Origin: an uncultured Actinomycetes bacterium
GTDB taxonomy: Bacteria; Actinomycetota; Acidimicrobiia; Acidimicrobiales; SZUA-35
DNA length: 49,818 nucleotides
Assembly (NCBI GenBank): GCA_902826025.1
Contig: CADEDH010000013.1
Span: 60,739 to 110,556, forward strand
Direction: 5' to 3'
Shown piece after piece: positions 43,395 to 49,818 of the stretch. The notes under the pieces were generated by a model. It had not been told where the DNA came from. It ran no database searches and saw nothing but the letters and a program-made list of their open reading frames with translations. Numbering within the stretch: position 1 is the first letter of the stretch; every line of letters begins with the position of its first letter. Position numbers and translations under genes: made by a program.

Positions 43395-43401
43395 CGACAG
43401 C

Positions 43402-43620
43402 GTGAGCTGGAAGAAGCGGCAGCGGCCCGACCCCATCCGCCTGGCGGCAGCGTCGCTGACGGGCGCCCGCCAGCGGCTCGCCGATCTCGACTCGCCCAGC
43501 TGGGCGGCTCGCTTCACCGACGCCGAGCTGGAGCGTGAGCGAAGTGAGGCAGAGGAGGCCATCGCCCGTGCGTCAGAGCGCATCAGGGCACTCGGCGCCA
43601 ACCCGGACGCCGTCCAATAG
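43402..43620 (+). CDS. Small charged protein of unknown function (72 residues), predicted SOS-controlled
   Basis: GTG start at 43402 directly after a good -10. It encodes a basic start (SWKKRQRPDP), then a mostly helical, strongly charged body (FTDAELERERSEAEEAIARASERI) likely to form a coiled coil. No homologue recognised. First gene inside the predicted element; the overlying SOS box suggests expression on DNA damage, perhaps tied to element excision or replication. Confidence 0.6.
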   Translation: MSWKKRQRPDPIRLAAASLTGARQRLADLDSPSWAARFTDAELERERSEAEEAIARASERIRALGANPDAVQ

Positions 43621-43723
43621 AGAGGTGTCCACCCCGGGGCGCCGATTCGAACCGACTCGGCGTTTCCGAGTGGTCCGACCGTCCGGGATCGCCGGGAGCC
43701 GAGCGGGTGCAGCTCGGTCGGGT

Positions 43724-44383
43724 TCAGCACCAGCTCGGTCGGGTGGTCTCACGCAAGAGTTCTTCGCCGTTCCAAGCCTGGATCTGGAGACTCCCCACGG
43801 GGCACGAGTTCCGCCCGCCGGTAGTTACGACCCCGTGGCCTTCAACGGCGCCGACCACGAGGACTTCGTCGTTGATCTGAACCACGAAGTGCGTCGTCCC
43901 CTCTGGCCCAGCCAATTCATAGAACGATCCACCCATCATGGAACCAGCTGATACGAGAAGATTGGCTTGTTCGCCACCTGCAGGGAGCCCGAGTTGCCGG
44001 CTGCAGTCGAGGCTGTTTCCGCCTGGCACGGTAATCGCGAGGCAGTCCTGAACTTGATTCTCTCCGCTGAGCCCCTGGACTCTGACCGAGTACATATCGA
44101 CGTCGCCCTGCGCTGTGGGAGCGAAAAGAATGTGCCTCGACTGCAGCACTCGTGTCGAGCCATCGAGTTTGGGAGGCGGGCCCGCCTGGCCAGGTTCGGT
44201 CACGATGATGTGATCAGCGTCGACCTGATCTCCGACGAGATCGAGATCGACGCCGCCGGCCTCGGCTTCGACCACCACCTCCGTCGATGCACTCGAGGGT
44301 GCCGATTCGGGGGCATCCGCTGAGGACGAGCACGCCGCAGGTAGCAGCAGTAGGGGTACCGTTCGGGCGAACCCAAGTCGCAT
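43724..44383 (-). CDS. Putative lipoprotein of unknown function
   Basis: 219 residues from ATG 44383. A signal peptide (MRLGFARTVPLLLLPAAC) ends in lipobox LPAAC, then a Ser/Ala-rich linker and a beta-rich domain with Cys residues (VQDCLAITVPGGNSLDC) that may form a disulfide. Probably anchored on the outer face of the membrane. Convergent with the small SOS-linked gene. Codon use is less GC-biased than in the chromosome part. Confidence 0.65.
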   Translation of the reverse strand: MRLGFARTVPLLLLPAACSSSADAPESAPSSASTEVVVEAEAGGVDLDLVGDQVDADHIIVTEPGQAGPPPKLDGSTRVLQSRHILFAPTAQGDVDMYSVRVQGLSGENQVQDCLAITVPGGNSLDCSRQLGLPAGGEQANLLVSAGSMMGGSFYELAGPEGTTHFVVQINDEVLVVGAVEGHGVVTTGGRNSCPVGSLQIQAWNGEELLRETTRPSWC

Positions 44384-44656
44384 GACCGTCGACAGTAGCC
44401 AGAGCACGGACGCTCGGCGGCATGTGTCGTCGACATCGAGCCCTCAGCGGCGCACCTGCAACGGTCCGGCACCGTACCGTCGAGCTGGTGCTGGTGATTT
44501 CCGAGTTGTGATATCGGGCGGCTCCGCTGCGATAGGGAATCGACGAGCCCGGCCACTTGGATGTCGAGTTACTGCTCGGTTTCTGCGACCTGGTCGAGCT
44601 AGACAGCGTTGGCGCGCCTTGACGAGCGCGCATCGAGCGGGATCGCAACGGTTGGA
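44384..44656. other. Intergenic stretch without a supported gene
   Basis: About 270 bp between the lipoprotein start and the membrane protein stop. No convincing frame, RNA gene or repeat is seen. Confidence 0.4.
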
Positions 44657-45055
44657 CTACAGGCGGGTGAGGATGCCGTACCCGGTGATGACGAGGCCGG
44701 GGAGTGCCACGAAGGTGGCCGCAGAGTTGGCGTAGAACCCGAGCGAACGCTCGGCGAACTGGTCGCCCACGGTGTTGATCCAGTTGGCGGTGGCGCCGAA
44801 AGCTTGCATGCCGGACCCGATCACCAGTAGCCACGCCCCGATGGTGGCCGTGCCGGTGTCGAACGCGACAGCACCGACCGCGAATGCTAAGCCGAGATGC
44901 AGGGCCGCCTGCATCAACGTCTCAACGTGCGCCGTGGCAAGACTGCGTGCCACTGGCGCCTTCATCCGCACCACGCCCAGGATCGTCCCGAGGGCAAACC
45001 CGACGGCCAGGATGATCGTGCCGTACCCGATGAGAATCCGTTGCGCCGTGGTCAT
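44657..45055 (-). CDS. Small four-helix membrane protein of unknown function
   Basis: 132 residues with about four hydrophobic helices (first GTIILAVGFALGTILGVV, last ATFVALPGLVITGYGIL). A short polar segment follows helix 3 (ATANWINTVGDQFAERS). Divergent from a TetR regulator and sharing a 47-bp gap with a palindromic operator, so it is a likely target. Function unknown; a small transporter or isomerase fold is possible. Confidence 0.7.
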   Translation of the reverse strand: MTTAQRILIGYGTIILAVGFALGTILGVVRMKAPVARSLATAHVETLMQAALHLGLAFAVGAVAFDTGTATIGAWLLVIGSGMQAFGATANWINTVGDQFAERSLGFYANSAATFVALPGLVITGYGILTRL

Positions 45056-45075
45056 GGCCGCACGCTACGCCAAAC

Positions 45076-45090
45076 TGGCACGACGTGCCA
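45076..45090. promoter_or_regulatory. Palindromic operator between the membrane protein and tetR genes
   Basis: TGGCAC-GAC-GTGCCA is a perfect 6+6 bp inverted repeat 13 bp before the tetR ATG and 21 bp from the divergent start. It is well placed for autoregulation by the TetR protein and co-control of the membrane protein. Confidence 0.6.
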
Positions 45091-45102
45091 TACTTGTACA
45101 TC

Positions 45103-45744
45103 ATGCCATCCTTGACTGAACGACGACATCAGCAGATCCGTGCCGAGATCGCCGAAGTAGCGATGCACCTATTCGCCGATCGCGGCTTCGACGCGGTAAC
45201 CATGGACGACGTTGCGAGTGCCGCCGGCGCGTCGCGACGCACCGTCTATCGCCACTTCCCGACCAAGAGTGATCTCATGTTTGAACGTCCGCGCGGCTGG
45301 GTGCGGCACTTCGATGAGGTTGTTGCGGACGGCCCAGCGGAAGAGTCCGGTCTCGGGCGATGCGTCCGAGGCCTCCGATCTGTCGCCCGCATGATCGACT
45401 CGACTGACGAAGCGGTGTTCGTTGGCTTCCAGGTGTACCTGCAAACCCCGAGCCTGCGCGGCGGTCATGCCCGTCTTGACGACGAGGTGTTCGCACGAAT
45501 CTCGGCTCTCGCCCAGACCGACCTGCCCGACGACGACAACAAGATCACCGACAGCGCAATCATTGCCGGGGCCTTCGTTGGAACGCTCAACGGCGTCCTG
45601 GCCGCATGGGCGATGCAATGGCCCGACAAACCGATGGAAGAACTCATGGACCACGCCCTTGAACGGATCAAGCCCATCATCTCTCCCGATGACCAACCCC
45701 AGCGCTCCGACCCATCGGGATCCCCGACACCGGCACAGCGATGA
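45103..45744 (+). CDS. TetR-family transcriptional regulator
   Basis: 213 residues. The HTH (about 10-55) reads AEVAMHLFADRGFDAVTMDDVASAAGASRRTVYRHFPTKSDLM in short motifs, standard for TetR. The helical C-terminal domain binds an unknown ligand. ATG 45103 is chosen; GTG 45085 would start inside the palindrome. It overlaps the F420-type oxidoreductase by 4 bp (ATGA), so they form an operon. Confidence 0.93.
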   Translation: MPSLTERRHQQIRAEIAEVAMHLFADRGFDAVTMDDVASAAGASRRTVYRHFPTKSDLMFERPRGWVRHFDEVVADGPAEESGLGRCVRGLRSVARMIDSTDEAVFVGFQVYLQTPSLRGGHARLDDEVFARISALAQTDLPDDDNKITDSAIIAGAFVGTLNGVLAAWAMQWPDKPMEELMDHALERIKPIISPDDQPQRSDPSGSPTPAQR

Positions 45745-46175
45745 GTGGCCAGCAGTCACGGGTTCTTCGGACCCACCAGCGGATCTACGAGTCGAGCCGA
45801 GGATTCCTTGGTCACCGCCTCATGGGCGTCCCGACGCTGCTGCTCACCACCACGGGCCGTCGCAGTGGGACACGCCGAACCACCGCCCTCGTCTACGTAC
45901 GAGATCAAGACGGCACCCTCATTGTCACCGCCTCGAACGGAGGCGCTGATCGACCCCCGGGATGGATCCACAACATTGCGGCGAACAGCTCCGTCGAGCT
46001 ACAAGTCGGCCGACGAAGGTTCGCGAGCCGTGCCGAGGTGATCGACCCCGAGCACGCCGACTACGGCAGGCTTTGGTCGCTCGTGAACCAGACAACCCGC
46101 AGCCGCTACGACCGGTACCAACGGCAGACTGAGCGACGCTTCGACCTCGTCAGACTGCACTGCGACGACCGATAG
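45741..46175 (+). CDS. Deazaflavin (F420)-dependent oxidoreductase, Ddn-like nitroreductase family
   Basis: 144 residues, split beta-barrel. VPTLLLTTTGRRSGTRRTTALVYV and VTASNGGADRPPGWIHNIAANSSVELQVGRRRF (short motifs) are typical of the F420-dependent Ddn/FDOR group. Reduces quinones or nitro compounds with F420H2 in characterised members. Translationally coupled to the TetR gene, suggesting a ligand-induced detoxification pair. Confidence 0.88.
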   Translation: MSGQQSRVLRTHQRIYESSRGFLGHRLMGVPTLLLTTTGRRSGTRRTTALVYVRDQDGTLIVTASNGGADRPPGWIHNIAANSSVELQVGRRRFASRAEVIDPEHADYGRLWSLVNQTTRSRYDRYQRQTERRFDLVRLHCDDR

Positions 46176-46331
46176 CGCCGGTGCTCAACGCCGATTCATA
46201 GGTCGCGGTCGCCATTCCAGCCACCCGATAATGCTCGACTCAGACGCCGGAGGACCGCAACGCTGCGGCACATTTCGAGCGCCCGGAAATCCCACCGTCG
46301 GCTTGGGCACCCAGTGGCGATGGGCGCCGCC

Positions 46332-46787
46332 TCAGCTCACGAAAGCTACACCGCTGCTTGTCAGGAGCTTCACGGCCTGTCGGTAGGCCGGGTGACTGGC
46401 GAGGGCGTCGTTGAGGTAGGGCCTGACCTCGGTTGGCACGCCCCGGCCGAGGGCTTCGTTGAGGAGGCCGAGCGCCAGGGAGTCGTTGATGCCGAGGGCC
46501 CATTTGTTGATGGTGTTGAAGGTGGCGGGCGCTACCAGGACGGCGTTGCCGAGCGGTTCGAAGGATGGTTCGTCGGGCTTGCGGAACTGGTGGCGGACCT
46601 CATGGCCGGTGAGCGCCTCGACCTGTTCTGGGTCGAACCAGTCGAGAGCCATTTCCGTCGCTATCACGCACACGTCCCAGCCTTCGTTCTGCTTGACCTT
46701 GACGAGCTCGGCGGTGTCGGCGGCCGGTGGTGCGGCACATACGATGAGGTAGAGGACGTTTCCTGGGCCGGTGTCGAAGCTGGGCAT
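46332..46787 (-). CDS. Flavoprotein of the HFCD (PPC decarboxylase-like) family
   Basis: 151 residues. Rossmann-like opening VLYLIVCAAPPAADTAELV, VLVAPATFNTINKWALGINDSLAL (where HFCD proteins have the substrate-clamp PxMNxxMW, here NTINKWA) and a C-terminal helix. Binds FMN in the family; decarboxylase activity is not certain because the clamp differs. The ATG lies 1 bp past the TGA of the XRE gene, a co-translated pair repeatedly seen in actinobacterial mobile DNA. Confidence 0.8.
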   Translation of the reverse strand: MPSFDTGPGNVLYLIVCAAPPAADTAELVKVKQNEGWDVCVIATEMALDWFDPEQVEALTGHEVRHQFRKPDEPSFEPLGNAVLVAPATFNTINKWALGINDSLALGLLNEALGRGVPTEVRPYLNDALASHPAYRQAVKLLTSSGVAFVS

Positions 46788-46788
46788 G

Positions 46789-47994
46789 TCAGGTGAGTAC
46801 TCCTGTGCGTTGTGCGAGGCCGTCGAGCCCGGGGAGCGCTCCCTTGCGTCGGGAGCGTCGTAGGCAGGCCTGGATCAGGTCACGGGCGACGGGGCTGTGG
46901 CGTACGGCTTGGGGGGCGAGGCGTTCGGCTTCGAGCAGGGCCAGGACGGCGGCTGCGTCGTTGCGGCGTTGCCCGTAGGCCCAGGCCGTGTCGAGTTGGA
47001 GTTGGGAGCGGCGGCCGAGGAGGTCGGCGGGGATGTCGTTGGGGTCGATCATGGCGGCGTTGGTGAGTACGTCGTCGGGGTCGCCCAGGTCGACGGCGGC
47101 CGAGGTGGCGTGGATGCGGACGTTCGATCGGCCGAAGGCGGTCCAGTGGTCGTTGCGGTCGTCGCCCAGGCGGTCAGCGACGGTTTGGGCGTGGGCGAGC
47201 AGCCGGACGACTTCACGTCGGTCGGACATCTTGGCTGCAGCGATGGCGGCGGTGAGGTAGAGCGCTCCGTGAAGTGACAGCACCGACGGTGAAGCGTCGT
47301 CGAGGTTCAGACTTCCTTGGGAGCTGTCGGCCAGGCGGAACGCTTCTTCGTAGCGTCCGGCCCGGAGCATGATCTGCCCGAGACGGTAGATCCCGGCCGT
47401 GACGAGTTCGATGTCACCGGCCCGGCGGGCGGCGGTGATGGAACGGTCGGCGGCTACCCATCCCAGGTCGGTCTCACCGACTCGGCTGAGCAATGCTGCG
47501 GTCGTCTGGTGGGTGCGGGCCAGGACAGCTTGGGCGGCGTCCTGATCGGCCCCGGGGGCCAGCGTGGCGGCCATGTCGGCGGTCCGGATGGCCAGCGGCA
47601 GCAACGACCCTGCCCGGTCGTAGTGGCCGGCTTGGTAGAGGGTGTTGATCTCACTGAGAACGGCGTCCAGGGCGACGAGGTCGGGCAGTTCCTCGCCGTC
47701 GAGGTCGAGCACGTAGGTGGTCATGGCCGCTCGAATGGCATCGACGGCGGCCAGGCTGGGGCCGGCGGTTCGGGAGAAGTTCAGCTCTTCGCCAACGAGG
47801 GTGGAGAGGTCGACCCGGAGCGCTCGGGCCAGCGGGATAAGCACGGAGAGCTTGTCGACCTCGCGCTCTCCCCGCTCGACCTGGGACAGCCAGCTGACCG
47901 AGCGGCCGACGAGGCCGGCCAGAACCGTCTGGCTGATGCCCCTACGTCGGCGGTGAGCGGCGATGCGTTCTCCGAGGGAGTTGTTATCGGTCAT
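46789..47994 (-). CDS. XRE-family regulator with a TPR-like helical C-terminus
   Basis: 401 residues. The N-terminal HTH (about 8-65, AAHRRRRGISQTVLAGLVGRSVSWLSQVERG) is followed by a long helical domain with repeated Ala/Leu-rich helices (LARTHQTTAALLSRVG, GIYRLGQIMLRAGRYEEAFRLA), TPR-like. Similar sensors bind peptides or small ligands. It leads the flavoprotein gene. Two copies of a GTACTAG repeat lie in its promoter region. Confidence 0.88.
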   Translation of the reverse strand: MTDNNSLGERIAAHRRRRGISQTVLAGLVGRSVSWLSQVERGEREVDKLSVLIPLARALRVDLSTLVGEELNFSRTAGPSLAAVDAIRAAMTTYVLDLDGEELPDLVALDAVLSEINTLYQAGHYDRAGSLLPLAIRTADMAATLAPGADQDAAQAVLARTHQTTAALLSRVGETDLGWVAADRSITAARRAGDIELVTAGIYRLGQIMLRAGRYEEAFRLADSSQGSLNLDDASPSVLSLHGALYLTAAIAAAKMSDRREVVRLLAHAQTVADRLGDDRNDHWTAFGRSNVRIHATSAAVDLGDPDDVLTNAAMIDPNDIPADLLGRRSQLQLDTAWAYGQRRNDAAAVLALLEAERLAPQAVRHSPVARDLIQACLRRSRRKGALPGLDGLAQRTGVLT

Positions 47995-48023
47995 GCGAGG
48001 TGGCCCTCCGGCTGGTCACAACG

Positions 48024-48085
48024 GTACTAGACGCAGCATCCGCCTGGATCCCGCCGGGAACCCGCACTTTTGTACTAGCGCAGCA
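48024..48085. promoter_or_regulatory. Direct repeats upstream of the XRE gene
   Basis: GTACTAGACGCAGCA (48024-48038) and GTACTAGCGCAGCA (48072-48085) differ by one inserted base and sit 30 and 78 bp before the XRE start codon on the minus strand. Candidate autoregulatory operators; they may also cover the divergent small gene. Confidence 0.5.
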
Positions 48086-48126
48086 AGGTGCGAAGACCGG
48101 GCCTAGATCCGTGATGTGCTCCGACC

Positions 48127-48429
48127 ATGAACACTCCCCGGCGGATCGAGCGGGAGGCACAGGAGGAGGAGGCGGCCGGCAACGACCGGTCACTGCTCGC
48201 CGGTGGCCTCTCCGCTGACCAGATTGAAGAGCTGAGCGCTCGCCTTGACCGGTTGGCGGTCAGTGTCGAGGGCGTACGGAACCTGAGCGTGGCGCTCCTG
48301 GCTTGGCTTGCTCGACAGGAGGAAGCCGCGACACGACCTGTTCGAGAAGGTGGCGGATCTCCTCCATCTCGGTGTCGAGTTGATCGATCCGGTCACGGAG
48401 CATCAGGTAATCGCCCGTGGACGCTGTGA
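48127..48429 (+). CDS. Small possible coiled-coil protein, 3' end antisense to the GntR gene
   Basis: Up to 100 residues. The first 65 look protein-like (LSADQIEELSARLDRLAVSVEGVRNLSVALLAWLARQEEA), amphipathic and helical. The last 30 residues lie opposite the gntR coding sequence and look like antisense translation. No clear ribosome site. A real gene is possible but unproven. Confidence 0.4.
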   Translation: MNTPRRIEREAQEEEAAGNDRSLLAGGLSADQIEELSARLDRLAVSVEGVRNLSVALLAWLARQEEAATRPVREGGGSPPSRCRVDRSGHGASGNRPWTL

Positions 48430-48694
48430 CGCCGTCATCGACCACGATGGCGGCTGGGTCAACGTCATCGGCGACGAACGTGCCCCGGCCCTGCACACTG
48501 CGGACCAGGCCCTCGTCGATGAGCAGGCGAATCGCCCGCTGCACGGTCTGGCTCGCAACCTTCTCGCTGTCCATCAGCTCTCGATTGGACGGCAGTTTGG
48601 CGCCGGGCGCCACAGTGCCGTTAGCGATCATCGCTCGGATGGTGCCGGCGAGCTGGCGGTACGGGCTCCGGGGATCGTTGGCGTCGATGGCCAC
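48260..48694 (-). CDS. GntR-family transcriptional regulator
   Basis: 144 residues. The winged HTH is complete (YRQLAGTIRAMIANGTVAPGAKLPSNRELM and VQRAIRLLIDEGLVRSVQGRGTFV); the C-terminus is short and helical (YLMLRDRIDQLDTEMEEIRHLLEQV), without an effector domain. GTG 48694 lies just after GGGGGA; no earlier start fits. It resembles small GntR/KorSA-type repressors of actinobacterial integrative plasmids. Divergent from the gene at 48825, with palindromic operators between them. Confidence 0.85.
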   Translation of the reverse strand: MAIDANDPRSPYRQLAGTIRAMIANGTVAPGAKLPSNRELMDSEKVASQTVQRAIRLLIDEGLVRSVQGRGTFVADDVDPAAIVVDDGVTASTGDYLMLRDRIDQLDTEMEEIRHLLEQVVSRLPPVEQAKPGAPRSGSVRPRH

Positions 48695-48716
48695 TCCCCC
48701 AGCGTACGACCCAGGT

Positions 48717-48726
48717 GCTACGTAGC
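48717..48726. promoter_or_regulatory. GntR operator candidate, site 1
   Basis: GCTACGTAGC, a perfect 10-bp palindrome 22 bp before the gntR start. The same core recurs at 48780-48793. Confidence 0.55.
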
Positions 48727-48779
48727 GCTGAAATTCTTCGCCCCTGAGGTTGCAAGCCGTATCAAGTGCAGCGCTACAG

Positions 48780-48793
48780 TTGCTACGTAGCAA
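48780..48793. promoter_or_regulatory. GntR operator candidate, site 2
   Basis: TTGCTACGTAGCAA, a perfect 14-bp palindrome containing the site 1 core, 65 bp centre to centre from it and 31 bp before the ATG at 48825. Well placed to repress both divergent genes. Confidence 0.6.
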
Positions 48794-48824
48794 TCCAATC
48801 AGACCAAGACGAGACAGGACAGAC

Positions 48825-49238
48825 ATGCAGTTGTTTCAGAGTGCAGAGCAGTTTCAGGACGAGAACGTGGTCATGGTCCTCGGGGTCGAGGCCGCTCGGG
48901 TGTGGGAGAAGGACGTGCCCGCCGAGGAGCAGAAGCAGCGTCTCAACGGCGACAAGGTGCCGGTGTGGGAGATCACGTGTGCCGTCCAGGACGGGTGGCT
49001 GGTGGCCGGGATCAAGGTCCGGGTGGCAGCCGAGACCAAGCCGGCGGTGTCGCCGGGGCCGATCCGGTTCGGTGGCCTGCAGGCGTTCAGCCGTCAGGAC
49101 GGCAACAAGCATCTGGTGTCGTTCGCCGCTGACACATGGACCCAGGAGGATCGGCCGTCGCTGCGTCGAGGCAAGGATGACACGGTGGCGCCGGCACCGC
49201 CGCCGGTCCCGACGAGGGAGCCGGCGAAGGTGTCGTAG
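48825..49238 (+). CDS. Unknown protein under GntR control, element-type
   Basis: 137 residues from ATG 48825 (AGGA 7 bp upstream). The body is beta-rich with an alternating pattern (VVMVLGVEAARVWEKDVPAEEQKQ, VPVWEITCAVQDGWLVAGIKVRV, LVSFAADTWTQED) and a Pro/Ala tail. Resembles the small proteins that follow the repressor in actinobacterial integrative elements; not assigned to a family. Function unknown. Confidence 0.7.
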   Translation: MQLFQSAEQFQDENVVMVLGVEAARVWEKDVPAEEQKQRLNGDKVPVWEITCAVQDGWLVAGIKVRVAAETKPAVSPGPIRFGGLQAFSRQDGNKHLVSFAADTWTQEDRPSLRRGKDDTVAPAPPPVPTREPAKVS

Positions 49239-49241
49239 CTG

Positions 49242-49409
49242 GTGCCTGAACCTCCGGCCACGGGTGCGGGTGGTGGGGGTTCGGGTGGGGGTGGAGCGTC
49301 ACCGCTTGTCACGTCATTGGACGATGCACACAGCTGGTTGGCTGCACCGCCCCTTCCCGGGCTCCCACCACCCCCCGCCGGGCCGGGTGAGCAGTTGAAG
49401 AGGGTCTGA
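49242..49409 (+). CDS. Possible small Gly/Pro-rich protein (55 residues)
   Basis: A GTG-started frame 3 bp after the previous stop, encoding a Gly-rich linker (GGGGSGGGG), a short helix (LVTSLDDAHSWLAAP) and a Pro-rich end before TGA. No ribosome site. It may be a coupled small protein or a chance frame in the spacer. Confidence 0.3.
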   Translation: MPEPPATGAGGGGSGGGGASPLVTSLDDAHSWLAAPPLPGLPPPPAGPGEQLKRV

Positions 49410-49473
49410 CACGACGGCTTCAGCGGGCCGTGGGTGTGACGGTGCGCGTCCCGGTTCGAGTCCGGCAGGCCCA
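49402..49473 (+). other. tRNA-like structure, degenerate
   Basis: Exactly 72 nt. The acceptor pairs GGGTCTG with CAGGCCC (one wobble), discriminator A; GGTTCGAGTCC is a consensus T-loop with a 4-bp stem; ACGGC-GCCGT could be a D-arm with GG in its loop. The anticodon arm does not pair, so a working tRNA is doubtful; it may be a decayed or element-borne tRNA. Confidence 0.35.
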
Positions 49474-49476
49474 CGA

Positions 49477-49493
49477 CGGGACACGAGGTCCCG
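49477..49493 (+). terminator. Short hairpin after the tRNA-like sequence
   Basis: CGGGAC-ACGAG-GTCCCG, a perfect 6-bp stem 4 bp past the tRNA-like end. No T-run, so termination is uncertain. Confidence 0.4.
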
Positions 49494-49524
49494 CCCAAAG
49501 CAGACGAGTGATGGAGACGAGCAA

Positions 49525-49818
49525 GTGTCGAAGAGGTCGACGATGAATGACACGGTGATCCCGATCCGCCGGGTCGGAGCCACGATGCAGGTGACGGAGA
49601 CGGGTCGGGTGAAGGACCGGCTCATCGTGCGGGTCCTGGTCCACGGTCCGGGCGATGCGGCGCCGCTGCCAATGCGGGTCCTGCTCCCCTCCCCCTGCGC
49701 CACACCCATGGTTGGTGGGTTGGTGGTGTTCGGCGGCCTGCGGGTGGAGCTGTGGGAGTCGAGGGGGCGGATGCGGCCGCTGGTGCGGGCTGACCGGGTG
49801 CGGGAGGTGGCGTGCGAT
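49525..49818 (+). CDS. Partial unknown protein, beta-rich, runs off the window
   Basis: Open from GTG 49525 (GGAGA 7 bp upstream; ATG 49543 is an in-frame alternative) to the window end with no stop, 98 codons. The visible part alternates strands (VIPIRRVGATMQVTETGRV, RLIVRVLVHGPG, LVVFGGLRVELWE), an OB-fold-like pattern. Its family cannot be fixed from this fragment; a single-stranded-DNA-binding role in the element is a guess. Confidence 0.55.
   Translation, partial: MSKRSTMNDTVIPIRRVGATMQVTETGRVKDRLIVRVLVHGPGDAAPLPMRVLLPSPCATPMVGGLVVFGGLRVELWESRGRMRPLVRADRVREVACD

Larger units (their letters stand above)
42957..43401. other. Gene-poor boundary region: tRNA fragment, hairpin and SOS-type promoter
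   Basis: No supported gene in about 445 bp. It holds a tRNA-Thr 3' fragment (43169-43218), a terminator-like hairpin around 43148-43170 next to the CCA end, and a LexA-type box with a -10 at 43373-43394. Sequence composition changes here from strongly GC-rich to a more mixed character. Confidence 0.6.
43169..49818. mobile_element. Probable integrated element (tRNA-Thr site), right end outside the window
   Basis: The tRNA fragment polarity puts the intact tRNA, and so the other end, to the right. The interval is less GC-rich than the rest and packed with small unknown genes and XRE, GntR and TetR regulators with palindromic or repeated candidate operators. The GntR-led region with a small unknown gene is reminiscent of actinobacterial integrative and conjugative elements. 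No integrase, relaxase or FtsK-type transfer gene is inside the window, so the class is open. Confidence 0.5.

Noticed and set aside
43630..43680. Second tRNA-like sequence (GGTTCGAATC on the minus strand)
   Set aside because: The T-stem does not pair and no acceptor stem is found; a palindrome around TTCGAA explains the resemblance.
44384..44656. A gene between the lipoprotein and the membrane protein
   Set aside because: The open frames are short, Arg/Cys-rich and lack plausible starts.

Overview
The window is very GC-rich, dense and mostly on the minus strand, with frequent GTG starts, several probably leaderless starts, a tRNA without encoded CCA and F420-type genes. Its gene content (radA-disA, ispDF-rlmB, clpC, tilS next to a DUF2342 metalloprotease, an EccC/WXG type VII pair) fits a high-GC actinobacterium, most likely Acidimicrobiia. 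That assignment is inferred from gene content only.

Layout. 0-2 kb: glycerate kinase, a LytR-C anchor protein and tRNA-Thr(UGU). 2-6.2 kb: a membrane protein, then rlmB, ispF and ispD (MEP isoprenoid pathway), divergent from a Crp/Fnr regulator. 7-12.7 kb: disA, radA, an LppM lipoprotein fused to a HAD domain, and a Pro/Thr-rich exported protein. 12.9-18.7 kb: clpC, then a polyprenyl diphosphate synthase followed by a NarL-type two-component pair. 18.8-24.1 kb: a large EccC/EssC-like ATPase and its WXG-like partner. 24.3-29.9 kb: nadC, folK, folB, a phosphatase-like protein lacking its catalytic Cys, tilS, a zinc metalloprotease, a 49-residue membrane protein and an ECF sigma factor, with two families of palindromic repeats in the gaps. 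29.9-35.5 kb: acyl-CoA and fatty-acid type enzymes (acyl-CoA dehydrogenase, enoyl-CoA hydratase, CaiB transferase) with a VOC protein and an alpha/beta hydrolase.

Main discovery candidate, 35,589-36,302. A MerB-family (organomercurial lyase) gene is interrupted by two in-frame TGA codons. They fall at the positions of the two catalytic cysteines of MerB (Cys96 and Cys159). Reading frame and family sequence continue through both. The second TGA is followed by a hairpin with the form of a bacterial SECIS element, and the first by a weaker one. The simplest reading is a protein with two selenocysteines, a diselenol version of the MerB active site.

36.3-43 kb: an MFS transporter, a zinc-ribbon protein, a GDT1/UPF0016 transporter behind a yybP-ykoY (Mn2+) riboswitch, azlCD, a cytochrome P450, a GT2 glycosyltransferase and a FkbM methyltransferase. 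From about 43.2 kb the sequence changes: base composition is visibly less GC-rich and genes are small and often unrecognised. The boundary is a 3' fragment of a tRNA-Thr(CGU), as left when an element integrates into a tRNA gene. Its polarity puts the element to the right, running off the window. It carries a LexA/SOS-type box over a leaderless promoter, TetR, XRE and GntR regulators each with palindromic or repeated candidate operators, an F420-type oxidoreductase, a flavoprotein and small unknown proteins, consistent with an actinobacterial integrative element. No integrase or transfer gene is visible inside the window.
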